From Synechococcus sp. NB0720_010 (GTDB lineage: Bacteria; Cyanobacteriota; Cyanobacteriia; PCC-6307; Cyanobiaceae): DNA of 64,000 bases. Of this stretch, positions 27,609 to 39,622 are shown piece after piece. The position numbers and the translations under genes are program-made. The DNA lies in NCBI RefSeq assembly GCF_023078835.1, contig NZ_CP090898.1:1366045-1430044 (forward strand), in the 5' to 3' direction. The notes under the pieces are model-generated. The model was not told where the DNA came from, searched no databases, and was given only the letters and a program-made list of their open reading frames with translations. How positions within the stretch are numbered: the first letter of the stretch is position 1; the number at the start of each line of letters is the position of its first letter.

Positions 27609-28982
27609 TTAAAGGCGAAGAGGCGCGAGCGCCCTGGGTATGACACCTTTAATGTCAAGCAATACCCCACCCGGCTCCAGCAACTCCTGCCACTGATCCT
27701 CGTTCAGCTGGCAGAACTGATGATGGGGCACCAAGGCCAACACGGCAGCAAATCGACGAGCTAAAGGGAGCTGTTGCTCTGCCTCCAACCCGTACTCCCT
27801 GTGGGCTTGTTGAGGATCCACCCAGGGATCGATCACCAGCGGCTCCATTCCGTAGTCACGCAGGGCCGCCAGCACATCCACCACCTTGGTGTTGCGGAGA
27901 TCCGGACAGTTCTCTTTGAAAGTGAGGCCCAGCACGAGCACTTGGGCCCCCACAATTTCATGCCGCCGTCGGGCCATCTCCAGCACCAGCTGCTCAACCA
28001 CCCAGCGACCCATGCCATCGTTGATGCGACGGCCAGCAAGCACCACCTGCGGGTGGTACCCCACTTCCTCTGCTTTATGCGTGAGGTAGTAGGGATCCAC
28101 GCCAATGCAATGGCCCCCCACCAGACCCGGCCGAAACGGCAGGAAGTTCCACTTGCTACCAGCAGCCTCCAGCACATCAACGGTGTCAATACTCAGCTTG
28201 CGGAAAATCATCGCCAGCTCGTTCACAAGGGCGATGTTGAGGTCGCGCTGTGTGTTTTCAATCACCTTGGCAGCCTCCGCCACCTTCAGGCTGGCCGCCT
28301 GATGCGTACCAGCTCTGATGATCGATCCGTAGAAGCTGTCCACCCAGGTGGCTGCCTCTGTTGTACTGCCGCTGGTCACCTTGGTGATCGCGGTGAGCTT
28401 GTGCTCGGTGTCGCCGGGGTTGATGCGCTCGGGGCTGTAGCCGCAGTAAAAGCCCTCGTTGAAACCCAAGCCGGATTCCTTCTCCAAAATCGGGACGCAC
28501 ACCTCTTCTGTCGCACCTGGATACACCGTGCTCTCGTAAATCACCAAAGGCAGGGTGGTCGCACCCTGAGCCGCACGGGCCTGAAGTGCTCGGCCCACCG
28601 CAGCACTGGACTTCTCCAGCGGCGTGAGGTCGGGTCGTTTGGCGCTGTCGATCGGCGTGGGAACCGTCACCACAAACACATCAGCTTGAGCCAGATCAGC
28701 GTCATCCGAGGTGAATTCCAGCAGCTCAGCCGCCTGCAGCTCTTCGGCGCTGGTTTCGTTGGTGCGGTCGTTGCCGGCGCGTAACTCCTCCAGCCGCTGG
28801 CTGTTGATATCAAAGCCGATCACACGGCGACGCAACTGGGCACCAGTTCGTGCGCAAGCCTGGATCTTCGCAAATTCTACAGCAAGGGGAAGCCCCACAT
28901 AGCCCAGGCCGATCACGGCCGCGGTGCAGGTCTCAAGGGGAGGAAAGTTCACGAATGAATGATCAATTGTTTTCGTGCTCAT
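27609..28982 (-). CDS. tviB: UDP-N-acetylhexosamine 6-dehydrogenase (TviB/WbpA type)
   Basis: 457 residues from ATG 28982 (MSTKTIDHSF); the longer open frame lies inside the upstream gene. The NAD domain has 'AAVIGLGYVGLPLAVEFAK'. 'VYPGATEEVCVPILEKESG' and 'YSPERINPGDTEHKL' are the central blocks, and the active-site Cys lies in 'PGLVGGHCIGVDPYYLTHKA' (about residues 268-287). The C-terminal 'VLGLTFKENCPDLRNTKV' completes the UDP-binding domain. The TviB/WbpA subgroup oxidises UDP-GlcNAc or UDP-GalNAc to the uronic acid, unlike the Ugd-type enzyme at 35135. Start and upstream stop overlap as ATGA. Product UDP-HexNAcA could feed the amidotransferase and glycosyltransferases. Confidence 0.9.
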   Translation of the reverse strand: MSTKTIDHSFVNFPPLETCTAAVIGLGYVGLPLAVEFAKIQACARTGAQLRRRVIGFDINSQRLEELRAGNDRTNETSAEELQAAELLEFTSDDADLAQADVFVVTVPTPIDSAKRPDLTPLEKSSAAVGRALQARAAQGATTLPLVIYESTVYPGATEEVCVPILEKESGLGFNEGFYCGYSPERINPGDTEHKLTAITKVTSGSTTEAATWVDSFYGSIIRAGTHQAASLKVAEAAKVIENTQRDLNIALVNELAMIFRKLSIDTVDVLEAAGSKWNFLPFRPGLVGGHCIGVDPYYLTHKAEEVGYHPQVVLAGRRINDGMGRWVVEQLVLEMARRRHEIVGAQVLVLGLTFKENCPDLRNTKVVDVLAALRDYGMEPLVIDPWVDPQQAHREYGLEAEQQLPLARRFAAVLALVPHHQFCQLNEDQWQELLEPGGVLLDIKGVIPRALAPLRL

Positions 28983-30001
28983 ACCTCGTAAAACTGCCGA
29001 TACCAAGCCACAAACCGCGCCACTCCCTCCCGCACGGGCGTGTTGGGCTTGAAATTTACCCAAGCTTCCAATGCCGAGGTATCCGCGGCCGTTGCCGATA
29101 CATCGCCGGGCTGCATCGGCAGCAGCTCCTTCTCGGCTTTGATGCCCAGGGAGCTCTCCACCGCTTCGATGTAATCCATCAGCGGTGTGGGATTCGAATT
29201 ACCGATATTGAACACGCGATGCGGTGCCCAGCTCGTGGCTGAATCGGGGTTGGCCGCATCAAAGGTTGGATCCGGCGCTGCCGGCTTATCGAGCAGCCGC
29301 ACCAGGCTTTCAATGATGTCGTCGATGTAGGTGAAATCGCGCACCATCTGGCCGTTGTTGAACACCTGAATGGGTTCACCAGCCAGAATCGCCTTGGTGA
29401 ACAAAAATAGTGCCATATCAGGCCGTCCCCATGGCCCATAAACCGTGAAAAAGCGCAGACCGGTAGCAGGCAGGCCGTAGAGATGACTGTAGGTGTGCGC
29501 CATAAGCTCATTGGCCTTTTTGCTGGCCGCATACAGGCTCACCGGGTGATTCACGGAGTGCTTCTCCGAGAAGGGCATCCGCGTGTTGCCGCCATACACC
29601 GAACTGCTGCTGGCATACACCAGATGCTCAACGCCGTGGTGGCGGCAGCCCTCGAGGATGTGGCCAAAGCCCACCAAATTGCTCTGAATATAGGCTGCGG
29701 GGTTTTTGATCGAGTAGCGCACCCCGGCTTGGGCCGCTAGGTTCACCAACTTCTGGGGCTTGTGTTGTTGGAAGGCAGCCTCCACAGCCTCCCGATCTTC
29801 CAGATCAGCCTCGATCAGCTGGAAAGGGGTGCCTGCTGCTGAGGCTGCAGCCTCCAATTCAGCGATGCGCGCTCGCTTCAGGGATGGGTCGTAGTAGGGG
29901 TTGACGTTGTCAAACCCCACCACTGGTGTTCCCTGCTCCAGCAGCCGGCGGCTGAGGTGATAACCAATAAAACCGGCGGCACCGGTTACCAGAACAGTCA
30001 T
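28979..30001 (-). CDS. UDP-glucuronate epimerase (CapI/TviC-like SDR)
   Basis: 340 residues from ATG 30001 (MTVLVTGAAG). 'TGAAGFIGYHLSRRLLEQG' is the NAD site, 'DNVNPYYDPSLKRARIAELE' is the characteristic CapI-type extension, and the catalytic Y-x3-K is in 'SLYAASKKANELMAHTYSHL'. 'FTVYGPWGRPDMALFLFTKA' is the family-specific substrate loop. These enzymes 4-epimerise UDP-GlcA to UDP-GalA, or UDP-GlcNAcA to UDP-GalNAcA in the Vi-antigen pathway. Coupled directly to a TviB-like dehydrogenase, it probably acts on that product. The leader just upstream on the minus strand is pyrimidine-rich. Confidence 0.88.
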   Translation of the reverse strand: MTVLVTGAAGFIGYHLSRRLLEQGTPVVGFDNVNPYYDPSLKRARIAELEAAASAAGTPFQLIEADLEDREAVEAAFQQHKPQKLVNLAAQAGVRYSIKNPAAYIQSNLVGFGHILEGCRHHGVEHLVYASSSSVYGGNTRMPFSEKHSVNHPVSLYAASKKANELMAHTYSHLYGLPATGLRFFTVYGPWGRPDMALFLFTKAILAGEPIQVFNNGQMVRDFTYIDDIIESLVRLLDKPAAPDPTFDAANPDSATSWAPHRVFNIGNSNPTPLMDYIEAVESSLGIKAEKELLPMQPGDVSATAADTSALEAWVNFKPNTPVREGVARFVAWYRQFYEV

Positions 30002-30088
30002 GCAGAGCAGGGAGAACGAAAAACGAAAAGGAAATAGAAAAGAAAAGCAGGCGGCGTCCTGAGGTTGCCCCGGCACGGCACCAGAATC

Positions 30089-31988
<1,900 letters not shown>

Positions 31989-32230
31989 GGGGGCTCAGAG
32001 GGGTGGCAATGACGAAAAGCCTGACGCGGCATGCGTTTTAAGCCATCAAAGGACCTTGGGTCAGGCTGCAGGTCGTGGGGCACCCATGGCCGCGGAGTGT
32101 TACCGACCATCAGCGGTCCAGGACATTGTTCCGACTGCAGCGCTCAGCAGGACCAAGGTTGAGCCCTCCTGAACGGGCTCGCTCATGGGCGCGAATCTGA
32201 ATTTGCAGCAGGCGCTTGATGACGGACCCC
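31989..32230. other. Intergenic stretch upstream of glmS relic
   Basis: About 240 bases with no recognisable gene. It probably once held the glmS promoter. Confidence 0.35.
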
Positions 32231-32506
32231 TTAGACCCGACAACAACCATCATCTGGTGGGAGGCAAATGTTCTCTACACGGTCAAGTGAGCGCCAAGGC
32301 AAGCCTGAAACGCTTAGGTCTTCATCAAGCTCGGGCCAGTAAATGCCGTATCCAACGCCGGTGATTCCCAGTGTCACGCTGTTTCGGCGTTGCCTGCAGC
32401 AGGCGGGGATACCAGGCCAGGGACAATCAGGCTTCAGCTCGTGAAGGAACGCCTGGATTCGAGCGGTTGCCGACCCAATGGGGCTCAAACGATGGTTCCG
32501 GCTCAA
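32231..32506 (-). pseudogene. DUF2442-like gene relic
   Basis: A short remnant in two minus-strand frames. One frame gives 'SLAWYPRLLQATPKQR' (about 32365-32415); a shifted frame continues 'NSVTLGITGVGYGIYWPELD' then 'EDLSVSGL' (about 32300-32370). The motif order (LxWYPRLLxATPxxR, then GxGIxWPxLDEDxSVxGLL) is that of the DUF2442 subfamily often found beside DUF4160 genes in toxin-antitoxin-like pairs. The frameshift at the junction and the loss of the canonical C-terminal end indicate a dead gene. No partner gene was found next to it. Confidence 0.65.
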
Positions 32507-32894
32507 GTCCTTGTCGGTGATCAGTGGCCAAGTCCCTTCCGCCCTACCGGTCAGCGAATCGGGGCGCCATGAGGTGGCTCAAGGCACACGATTCGCTCGG
32601 ACAGACACCTCTGGGCAGGAGCGCTGCTCAACTGCCTCAAACGCACATCATCAAACGATCGCACGCCAGGGAGAGATAGAGAGTATGCAGATATTGCATA
32701 GAAAACCCGGGAGCTCAGTTGCCGTCCGATAGGGGCGAAGCATGTACAACAAGATCTGCGTCCACCTGCTGCGCGGAGCTGGTTCTCGCGGACGTACTGT
32801 GTGATGAATGCATAGCATTGGTGTATAAAATCTGAAGCAAGTCGTTGGTGCCCTTATAGCTATAGTTATTAGCTTTACCGCTGCCAGCAGTTCG
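32507..32894. other. Intergenic stretch, no gene recognised
   Basis: About 390 bases between the DUF2442 relic and the wza relic. Composition becomes AT-richer near 32790-32880. No promoter or RNA was supported. Confidence 0.35.
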
Positions 32895-33607
32895 GGGTGA
32901 GCAGCCGGGACGTCACTGTCTCGCCCTGCTACTGCTGCCCCCAGCGCTCCTCAGCGGTCCAAGGTCTCCTACGACGCATACGTCCTTGGGCCAGGGGACT
33001 CCTTGCAAGTCGAGCTGCTGGGCATCCCTGACCTTAGCGGCACCTTCTCGATCGGACCCGGCGGCACCATGTACCTGCCGCGGCTGCGCGCCCTCTACGT
33101 CGAGGGGCTCACCGTTGAGGAGCTGCGCTACTTCCTCACCGAGCAGTTCAAGACCTACGTCAAGAACCCCCAGGTCTTCCTGACCCCCGTTGGCTACAGA
33201 GCTGTCGGGTCTATGTGGGCGGCGAGAGCTCACGTCCCGGCTATTACATGCTGTCGGGCGGGCAGGTCATCCAAGACCAGCTCAACATTCAAGAATCGTC
33301 CAACCCCAACTCCTTCAGAGCTCAGAACAGTTCCCTGAAAGATTTCCAAGCAGCCAAGCTGCGCCTGCAGCGAACAACAACAGACGATGTGAGCGTGCTG
33401 CAGGGCATCAGCTCAACGCCCAACCGCTGGCCCACCCTGTTTGACGCCCTGCGGGCAGCCCAAGGGGTGACTCCTTACTCGGATCTGACCCAAGTGAATA
33501 TCCGCCTCTTCGATGACGCGAAGATGAACGTTCGCCGCTCCGAGCAGGTGGTCCCAGATCAACTCCTGGCGGCAAGCATCACAACCCAGTTAGCCCTTAA
33601 TACATAA
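32895..33607 (+). pseudogene. wza: Polysaccharide export outer-membrane protein (Wza/OPX) pseudogene
   Basis: A Wza-type gene broken by frameshifts and deletion. A signal-peptide-like run (LALLLLPPALLSG) lies in one frame at about 32920-32960. The N-terminal export domain then reads 'KVSYDAYVLGPGDSLQVELL', 'TFSIGPGGTMYLPRLRALYV' and 'TVEELRYFLTEQFKTYVKNP'. After 'VFLTPVGYR' (about 33200) the frame shifts to 'VYVGGESSRPGYYMLSGGQ' and 'LFDALRAAQGVTPYSDLTQV'. From there an internal deletion joins 'DLTQV' to 'NIRLFDDAKMNVRRSEQVV', and the sequence ends at 33607, lacking the distal soluble/SLBB and membrane-spanning parts. It is on the strand opposite wzz, 450 bp away. The locus therefore has no functional outer-membrane exporter in this window. 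Confidence 0.85.
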
Positions 33608-34055
33608 CCGTCCAAAACCAATAAGCAAATGCATTAGAGCTGGGCACATGAACCGAGAAAAGACCTACTGGTCTGTAGACACGAATTACGGAAAAGTGAT
33701 GAAAAAGAATGTGCGGGATTCTGCTCTCCAGCTACTTCTTCAACTGATCTGGATGATCTGAGACGAGCGGCAACAAATCCGGTCTTCCCGATGGGAGAGT
33801 CCGCGATCGCCTCCCTGACGGACGCCCATCGTTGCCGAGAAGTCCCGCAGGACCGAGGGTGCGCTTTCCCTCTGGCTTGTCGCCACTGCTGGCGGTAAGG
33901 CCGTAATCTTAGTTGTGGACCTATTCTTCTATGGCGCCTAAACCGGCGTGGGTTCCGCCTGATCGAGAGATTGTCCTCCGACATGCAAAAGCTCCACCAA
34001 TAAACGGAGGGGCTTTACATGGCTGCTGTAGCTTTGAGTTCAATGTGAGTGACAT
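33608..34055. other. Intergenic stretch between wza relic and wzz
   Basis: About 450 bases with no recognisable gene. It holds one HIP1 octamer at 33803-33810 and a possible terminator (annotated separately). Confidence 0.4.
33986..34016 (-). terminator. Possible rho-independent terminator after wzz
   Basis: On the minus strand, AAGCCCCTCC and GGTGGAGCTT can pair across a 7-base loop with two mismatches, followed by TTTT. It lies 40-70 bases beyond the wzz stop, a sensible end for the 11-gene operon. The stem is imperfect. Confidence 0.35.
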
Positions 34056-35138
34056 TCAGGACTTCGTCTCAGGCAACTGGCCGTCTTTAATCATCACCAA
34101 AGCGACCCGCTCAAGGCCTGGCAACTGCAACAGCAATCGACGCGCTTCTTCAAGTGCCAGCCGAGAGTTAAAGCCAGCTTCAACCACGAGCAGCACCCCG
34201 CCAGGATGCGTCGACGGAAAAGCCGGAAGGACATGCTCGAGCAGTGGGGGCGCAGCTTCTAGCTCGATTGCCTCCGCAATTGGCTCAACGCAGGGATGGT
34301 CGGCAGCAATGCTCATCACCTTCCAGTGCGTCTCTGGGTCGAGCAGCTCCCGTAGCTGCCCTAATGCAGCCTGAGCGGCCAGACCCTGCCAAGGCAGAGG
34401 GCTGAGAACAGCCAGCAGCGGAAAACCAAGCTGCTGCTCAATCAGAGCACAAGAAAAAACGCGATTCGACCGACGATCCGTGAGCAATGCAGCTGCAGCA
34501 CCGAAAACACAGCCAGCCAAACCCCAAAAAACAATGGGCTTTGCAGGGGAGGGAGGAACAACCTGTTCAGGCCAAATTGCGACAAAGGATTTTTTCGCTG
34601 GGGTTGCAGCTGCATCCAAATCATTGGATGCAGCTGCAAGAGTTTTGAGCTTTAGGTCATCGAATAGTGCGCGGTAACTAACAACTTCTGAAGAAGGAAC
34701 TGTTGCGCTGACCCAAAGGAGTTGATCTGATTTGAGACCTTTGGTCTTTGATGTGCCGATCTCGAAAAGATTGCGTTGCTGTTTAGTAGCAGGAATACTC
34801 TCAAAAGCTTGCCGTACCATGAGATTGGCCGATGCAGGCTTATAACGGGGCTCAAAAGTCGTGACAAGCAAAGGACCCATCGAATCGGACTTGTCCATGG
34901 AAGCTTGCGATGGAACCTTAGGCCCAGCAGACAAATCAAGGACCATTCCAAGCTCAACTCGAGATGGCTGAGTAAATGCAACCGCCCCACCCAAGAGCAA
35001 ACCAGTAATTGAAAACCCTGCCATCCAGCGCCAACGGCGCCTCAGGGCTGCGGCAAGCTCGCGCAGATCAATCTCATCATCCATCGGGGGGTTTGAAATC
35101 TCATTTATCACGGTGTTGTGCTGCTTTTGGTTGATCAT
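34056..35138 (-). CDS. wzz: Wzz-like chain-length determinant protein
   Basis: 360 residues. The N-terminal 'DDEIDLRELAAALRRRWRWM' with 'AGFSITGLLLGGAVAF' is the cytoplasmic tail plus first membrane helix of the Wzz family. 'PAKPIVFWGLAGCVFGAAAA' (about residues 199-218) is the second helix, preceded by the proline-rich 'PEQVVPPSP'. About 140 residues after it form a cytoplasmic extension resembling the Rossmann part of BY-kinases ('VLLVVEAGFNSRLALEEARR') but without a visible Walker A motif or tyrosine cluster. The periplasmic part is shorter than in classical Wzz. ATG 35138 overlaps the ugd stop (ATGA). Probably regulates polymer length. Confidence 0.78.
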   Translation of the reverse strand: MINQKQHNTVINEISNPPMDDEIDLRELAAALRRRWRWMAGFSITGLLLGGAVAFTQPSRVELGMVLDLSAGPKVPSQASMDKSDSMGPLLVTTFEPRYKPASANLMVRQAFESIPATKQQRNLFEIGTSKTKGLKSDQLLWVSATVPSSEVVSYRALFDDLKLKTLAAASNDLDAAATPAKKSFVAIWPEQVVPPSPAKPIVFWGLAGCVFGAAAALLTDRRSNRVFSCALIEQQLGFPLLAVLSPLPWQGLAAQAALGQLRELLDPETHWKVMSIAADHPCVEPIAEAIELEAAPPLLEHVLPAFPSTHPGGVLLVVEAGFNSRLALEEARRLLLQLPGLERVALVMIKDGQLPETKS

Positions 35139-36535
35139 TTGACTCCAGAACCCACCCGCCAGACCTGCAGGCCAGCAGCCCGCGCTGCAGCCAAGTTTGC
35201 AATGGAGCGAGCATCAAAGAGCCAAGCAGGCTTTCGCATCAGCGGCGCCAACTCTTGCCAATTGAGCTCAGCAAAGCTCGTCCACTCCGTCAAGATCAGC
35301 ACTGCATCGGCATCAGCCACCGCCTCAGCCGGACTGGAGGCGCTGTGCCATGAGCCTTCCGCACTGGAACTGCTGGTGCAGCCGAGATCTGCAGCGATCT
35401 GGGCTTCAGGCACCTTGGGGTCGTAGATCGCAAGACGTGCATCCTCCTCCAGCAAGTCCTGGCAGATGCGGATCGCGGGGGCCTCACGGGTGTCGTTGGT
35501 GTCGGCCTTAAAGGCAAAGCCCAGGATCGCCAGACGCTTACCGGTGACGGTACCAAACAGTCGCTGCACCACCAGCCTGGCGATACGGTGCTGCTGCCAG
35601 CTATTGAGCTCGACGACGCTCTGCCAGTAGGCAGCCACATCGTGGAGGCCGTAGTGCCCGCAGAGGTAGACGAGGTTGAGGATGTCCTTCTGGAAGCAGC
35701 TGCCGCCAAAGCCAGGGCCTGCCTTGAGGAACTTGGAGCCGATGCGACTGTCGGTGCCAATGGCATGGGCCACCTCGTTGACATCCGCTCCGGTGGCCTC
35801 GCAGAGAGCGGCGATCGAGTTGATCGAGCTAATCCGCTGGGCCAAGAAGGCATTGGCGGTCAACTTGGAGAGCTCTGAGCTCCAAAGGTTGGTGCGCAGG
35901 ATCCGCTCCTGAGGCACCCACTGGCCATAGACACTCGCTAAGGCCTCTATCGCGGCGGGATCCTCACCACCGATCAAGACCCGATCTGGGGCTTCCAAAT
36001 CAGGAATCGCCGTGCCCTCAGCGAGGAACTCCGGATTCGAGAGCACGGAGAAGGTTTTCGGAGCACCCGCACCAGCAATGTCGCCTTGGGCGGCCGAAAG
36101 GATCGCCTTCACCGTGTCGGCCGTCCGCACCGGCAGGGTGCTCTTTTCCACCACGATCGTGTGGCCTTGGGCGCAGGCCGCCACCTGACGGGCCGAAGCC
36201 TCGATCCAGCGCAGATCGCTGGCCTGCCCGGCTCCCACACCTTTGGTCTTGGTGGGAGTGTTGACGGACAAAAACACCATGTCGGCCGCCGCAATCGCCA
36301 GCTCAACCGCCGTTGAGAAATGCAGATTGCGTCCCCGGCAGCGACCCACCACGGCATCGAGCCCGGGCTCATAGACCGGCAGTTTGGTGAGGTCAGGATC
36401 GTTCCAAGCTGCGACCCGGGCCTCATTGAGGTCAACAACAGTGACCTGGATGTGAGGGCAGCGATCGGCGATGACGGCCATGGTCGGTCCGCCCACATAG
36501 CCAGCACCGATGCAGCAAATGGTGCGGATACTCAC
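35135..36535 (-). CDS. ugd: UDP-glucose 6-dehydrogenase (eukaryote-like)
   Basis: 466 residues. The NAD domain has '[20 protein letters not shown]', and the insertion '[19 protein letters not shown]' is typical of the longer, animal/plant-like Ugd group. '[20 protein letters not shown]' and '[17 protein letters not shown]' follow. The active-site Cys is in '[20 protein letters not shown]' (about residues 272-291). '[18 protein letters not shown]' completes the C-terminal UDP-binding domain. It oxidises UDP-glucose to UDP-glucuronate, the direct substrate of the next gene's decarboxylase. Overlaps both neighbours by ATGA. Confidence 0.95.
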   Translation of the reverse strand: MSIRTICCIGAGYVGGPTMAVIADRCPHIQVTVVDLNEARVAAWNDPDLTKLPVYEPGLDAVVGRCRGRNLHFSTAVELAIAAADMVFLSVNTPTKTKGVGAGQASDLRWIEASARQVAACAQGHTIVVEKSTLPVRTADTVKAILSAAQGDIAGAGAPKTFSVLSNPEFLAEGTAIPDLEAPDRVLIGGEDPAAIEALASVYGQWVPQERILRTNLWSSELSKLTANAFLAQRISSINSIAALCEATGADVNEVAHAIGTDSRIGSKFLKAGPGFGGSCFQKDILNLVYLCGHYGLHDVAAYWQSVVELNSWQQHRIARLVVQRLFGTVTGKRLAILGFAFKADTNDTREAPAIRICQDLLEEDARLAIYDPKVPEAQIAADLGCTSSSSAEGSWHSASSPAEAVADADAVLILTEWTSFAELNWQELAPLMRKPAWLFDARSIANLAAARAAGLQVWRVGSGVK

Positions 36536-37473
36536 GCCAATGCCTCCTTGAAGTAGGTGATCGTCCCATCAAGTCCCTGATCCAGCGCGATGCTGGGCTG
36601 CCACCCCAACTCCTGCTGCGCCAAGTTGATCACCGGTTGGCGCTGCAGCGGATCGTCCTGGGGCAGGGGCTTGCAGATCAGTTCCAGAGAAGGGTTGATC
36701 TTGGCGCGCACCAGTTCAGCCAACTGGCGAATGGTGAACTCCCCAGGGTTGCCGATGTTGATCGGCCCGGAGTGGGCTCCATTCATCAGACGGATGATGC
36801 CCTCCACCAAATCGTCGACGTAGCAGAAGGAACGGGTCTGGGAGCCATCGCCATAGAGCGTGAGCGGGTCACCACGCAACGCCTGAACGATGAAATTGCT
36901 GACCACCCGGCCGTCGTCGGGCAACATGCGCGGCCCATAGGTATTGAAGATGCGCACCACGCGAATCTCCACCCCATGCATGCGCTGGTAGTCGAAGCAG
37001 AGGGTTTCGGCAATGCGTTTGCCCTCGTCGTAGCAACTACGGATGCCGATGGTGTTCACGCAACCCCGGTAGCTCTCCGGCTGGGGATGCACCTCCGGAT
37101 CGCCATACACTTCAGACGTGCTGGCCAGTAGTAGACGAGCACCGACACGGCGGGCCAGACCCAGCATGTTGTAGGTGCCCAGGAAGCTGGTCTTGGCCGT
37201 TTTGATCGGGTTGTGCTGGTAGTGCACCGGCGAGGCGGGACACGCCAGATGCCAGATCCGGTCCACTTCCAAGCGAATCGGGTCGGTGACGTCGTGGCGA
37301 ATCAGCTCAAAGCGGGGATGCCCCAGCCACGGCTCGATGTTCTGCTTGCGGCCCGTGAAGTAGTTATCGAGGCAGATCACCTCTTCTCCGGCCTGCATCA
37401 AGCGGTCCACCAAGTGGGAGCCGACAAAACCGGCTCCGCCGGTCACCAGATTGCGCGTGATGGAAGCGGGCAT
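36532..37473 (-). CDS. UDP-glucuronate decarboxylase (UDP-xylose synthase)
   Basis: 313 residues. '[20 protein letters not shown]' is the NAD site. '[20 protein letters not shown]' and '[20 protein letters not shown]' are diagnostic of UXS. The catalytic Y-x3-K lies in '[19 protein letters not shown]', with the arginine-rich '[20 protein letters not shown]' after it. It converts UDP-GlcA, made by the coupled ugd gene, to UDP-xylose. The stop overlaps the next start by ATGA, and its own ATG overlaps the fcl stop (TAATG). Predicts xylose (or a derivative) in the glycan. Confidence 0.95.
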   Translation of the reverse strand: MPASITRNLVTGGAGFVGSHLVDRLMQAGEEVICLDNYFTGRKQNIEPWLGHPRFELIRHDVTDPIRLEVDRIWHLACPASPVHYQHNPIKTAKTSFLGTYNMLGLARRVGARLLLASTSEVYGDPEVHPQPESYRGCVNTIGIRSCYDEGKRIAETLCFDYQRMHGVEIRVVRIFNTYGPRMLPDDGRVVSNFIVQALRGDPLTLYGDGSQTRSFCYVDDLVEGIIRLMNGAHSGPINIGNPGEFTIRQLAELVRAKINPSLELICKPLPQDDPLQRQPVINLAQQELGWQPSIALDQGLDGTITYFKEALA

Positions 37474-38471
37474 TAGAGACGCACCAGATTGTCCTGAAGC
37501 TGCTGGCGGAACAAGGCCACTGTGCTGCTGAGCCCTTCAGCCAGGGGGATCCGCGCCCGCCAACCCAACGACGCAAGCCGACTCACCTCCAGCTGTTTTT
37601 TCGGAGTGCCATCGGGTTTGGAGCTGTCCCAGACGATCTCGCCATGAAAACCCGTCGCCTGCGCCACGGCTTCGGCCAACTCACGAATCGTGAGGTCGAC
37701 GCCGGTGCCGACATTGAGAAGCGGCAAGGGCTCGCCAGCCTCATCCTTCGGGGCCTGAGGAGCAGCAGGGTCCCAGTGCTCTAGGGCAAAGATGCAGGCC
37801 TCACCCAGATCATCCACATGCAAAAACTCTCGCAACGGTGAGCCACTGCCCCAACACGTCACGCTGGCATCGCCCCGCTCTGCCGCCTCATGGAAGCGGC
37901 GGATCAGCGCCGGCAACACATGGCTGTTGGTGGGATGATAGTTGTCGCCAGGCCCATACAAATTGGTGGGCATCAGGCTGATGGCATCAAAGCCGTGCTG
38001 CTTGCGCAGGGCATGACCCAACTTGATCCCGGTGATCTTCGCGATCGCATACCACTCGTTGGTGGGCTCCAGAGCGCCGGTGAGGAGGGCTTCTTCCCGG
38101 ATCGGCTGCTCGGCGAACTTCGGGTAGATGCAGCTGCTACCCAGAAAGAGCAGGCGCCGCACCCCCGACCTCCAGGCGCTCTCGATCACATTGTTCTGGA
38201 TCTTGAGATTGGCAAGCAAAAAGTCCGCTGGGTAGCTGTTGTTGGCATGGATGCCACCCACCTTCGCCGCGGCCAGCACCACCACCGTGGGGCGCTGCGC
38301 GCTGAACCAAGCCTCAACGGACGCCGCGTCCTCGAGATCAAGACTGGCGCGATCGGCCGTCAGCACGTTGCCGTAACCCGCCTTTTGCAGAGCCCTGCAG
38401 ATGGCGCTGCCCGCCATGCCGCGGTGGCCGGCCACAAAGATGCGATCGTCCGGCGTGATCAGGGCACTCAT
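37473..38471 (-). CDS. fcl: GDP-L-fucose synthase
   Basis: 332 residues. '[20 protein letters not shown]' is the family-specific NADP site (GHRGMxGSA). '[20 protein letters not shown]' follows, the active-site Y-x3-K is in '[19 protein letters not shown]', and '[20 protein letters not shown]' is the GDP-sugar loop. The enzyme 3,5-epimerises and reduces GDP-4-keto-6-deoxymannose to GDP-L-fucose. It is coupled to gmd (ATGA at 38468-38471), completing the fucose pathway. The GT11-type gene at 59370 is a likely consumer. Confidence 0.96.
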   Translation of the reverse strand: MSALITPDDRIFVAGHRGMAGSAICRALQKAGYGNVLTADRASLDLEDAASVEAWFSAQRPTVVVLAAAKVGGIHANNSYPADFLLANLKIQNNVIESAWRSGVRRLLFLGSSCIYPKFAEQPIREEALLTGALEPTNEWYAIAKITGIKLGHALRKQHGFDAISLMPTNLYGPGDNYHPTNSHVLPALIRRFHEAAERGDASVTCWGSGSPLREFLHVDDLGEACIFALEHWDPAAPQAPKDEAGEPLPLLNVGTGVDLTIRELAEAVAQATGFHGEIVWDSSKPDGTPKKQLEVSRLASLGWRARIPLAEGLSSTVALFRQQLQDNLVRL

Positions 38472-39622
38472 GGCTTGATCGCAGCCGGATTGGTGGGCGG
38501 ATTTTCCATGGAACCGACCACCGCAAAACCCTGCTTGCGCAGCAGCGCTTCCTTGGCCGCTTCTTCTTTGTCGGCTGCGACCATTTCAGCCACCAACTCC
38601 TCCAGGGTCGTGGTCGGTGTCCAGCCCAGCTTCTCTTTGGCCTTGGCGGGATCGCCCAGCAGCGTCTCCACCTCCGCAGGACGGAAGTAACGGGGGTCGA
38701 TGCGCACGACCACGGCACCGGTATCGCCGCGTCGGCCGACCTCAGCGATGCCGCTGCCTTCCCACTGGATGGCACCCCAGCCCAATTGCTGGGCCGTCAG
38801 TTCGATAAAGCGGCGCACGCTCTCCTGGCGCCCCGTCGCAATCACGAAATCTTCGGGCGACTCCTGCTGGAGCATCCGCCACTGCATCTCGACGTAATCG
38901 CGGGCGTGACCCCAATCCCGCAGGGAATCGAGATTGCCCATGTACAGGCACTGATCCAGATCCGCATCAATGCGCGCCAAACCACGGGTGATCTTGCGGG
39001 TCACGAACGTCTCACCACGCCGCGGCGACTCGTGGTTAAACAGCACGCCATTGCAGGCATACATGCCATAGGCCTCGCGATAGTTCACCGTGATCCAGTA
39101 GCCATACAACTTGGCCACCGCGTAAGGACTGCGGGGATAGAACGGGGTGGTCTCTTTCTGGGGGATTTCCTGCACCAGGCCGTAGAGCTCACTGGTGCTG
39201 GCCTGGTAGATGCGGGTCTTCTGGGTCAGCCCCAGCATCCGCACAGCCTCCAGGATCCGGAGGGTGCCGAGGGCATCGCTATTGGCGGTGTATTCCGGCG
39301 CCTCGAAGCTCACCGCCACATGGCTCTGGGCACCCAGGTTGTAGATCTCATCGGGCTGCACCTGCTCGATGATCCGAATCAGGTTGGTGCTGTCCGTCAG
39401 GTCCCCGTAGTGCAGCACCAGCCGCGGGTCGGCCTCATGGGGATCTTGATAAAGGTGATCGATGCGGCTGGTGTTGAAGCTGCTCGCGCGGCGCTTAATG
39501 CCGTGCACCACATAGCCCTTCTCCAGCAGGAGCTCCGCCAGGTAACTGCCGTCTTGGCCGGTGATTCCGGTGATCAGCGCTACCCGCCCGCGGGAATCAA
39601 CGGCTTCTGGACGGAAACTCAT
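38468..39622 (-). CDS. gmd: GDP-mannose 4,6-dehydratase
   Basis: 384 residues. '[20 protein letters not shown]' is the diagnostic NADP site, '[20 protein letters not shown]' is the NADP-2'-phosphate-binding segment, and '[20 protein letters not shown]' carries Tyr and Lys. '[19 protein letters not shown]' is the GDP-mannose binding block. The C-terminal extension of about 30 residues ('[15 protein letters not shown]') is longer than in most bacterial Gmd. Product GDP-4-keto-6-deoxymannose goes to fcl. GDP-mannose synthesis genes are not in the window. Confidence 0.96.
   Translation of the reverse strand: MSFRPEAVDSRGRVALITGITGQDGSYLAELLLEKGYVVHGIKRRASSFNTSRIDHLYQDPHEADPRLVLHYGDLTDSTNLIRIIEQVQPDEIYNLGAQSHVAVSFEAPEYTANSDALGTLRILEAVRMLGLTQKTRIYQASTSELYGLVQEIPQKETTPFYPRSPYAVAKLYGYWITVNYREAYGMYACNGVLFNHESPRRGETFVTRKITRGLARIDADLDQCLYMGNLDSLRDWGHARDYVEMQWRMLQQESPEDFVIATGRQESVRRFIELTAQQLGWGAIQWEGSGIAEVGRRGDTGAVVVRIDPRYFRPAEVETLLGDPAKAKEKLGWTPTTTLEELVAEMVAADKEEAAKEALLRKQGFAVVGSMENPPTNPAAIKP

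Noticed and set aside
27541-27609. Hairpin-like CAGCC...GGCTG near 27573-27593 as a terminator for the dehydrogenase operon
   Set aside because: The stem is only 5 bp and no T-run follows it on the correct strand.
27774-28784. 336-codon plus-strand open frame
   Set aside because: Antisense to the TviB-type dehydrogenase, with no recognisable motif; a shadow of a GC-rich gene.
32913-33233. 106-codon minus-strand frame
   Set aside because: Antisense to the wza relic, whose plus-strand frame carries recognisable Wza motifs.
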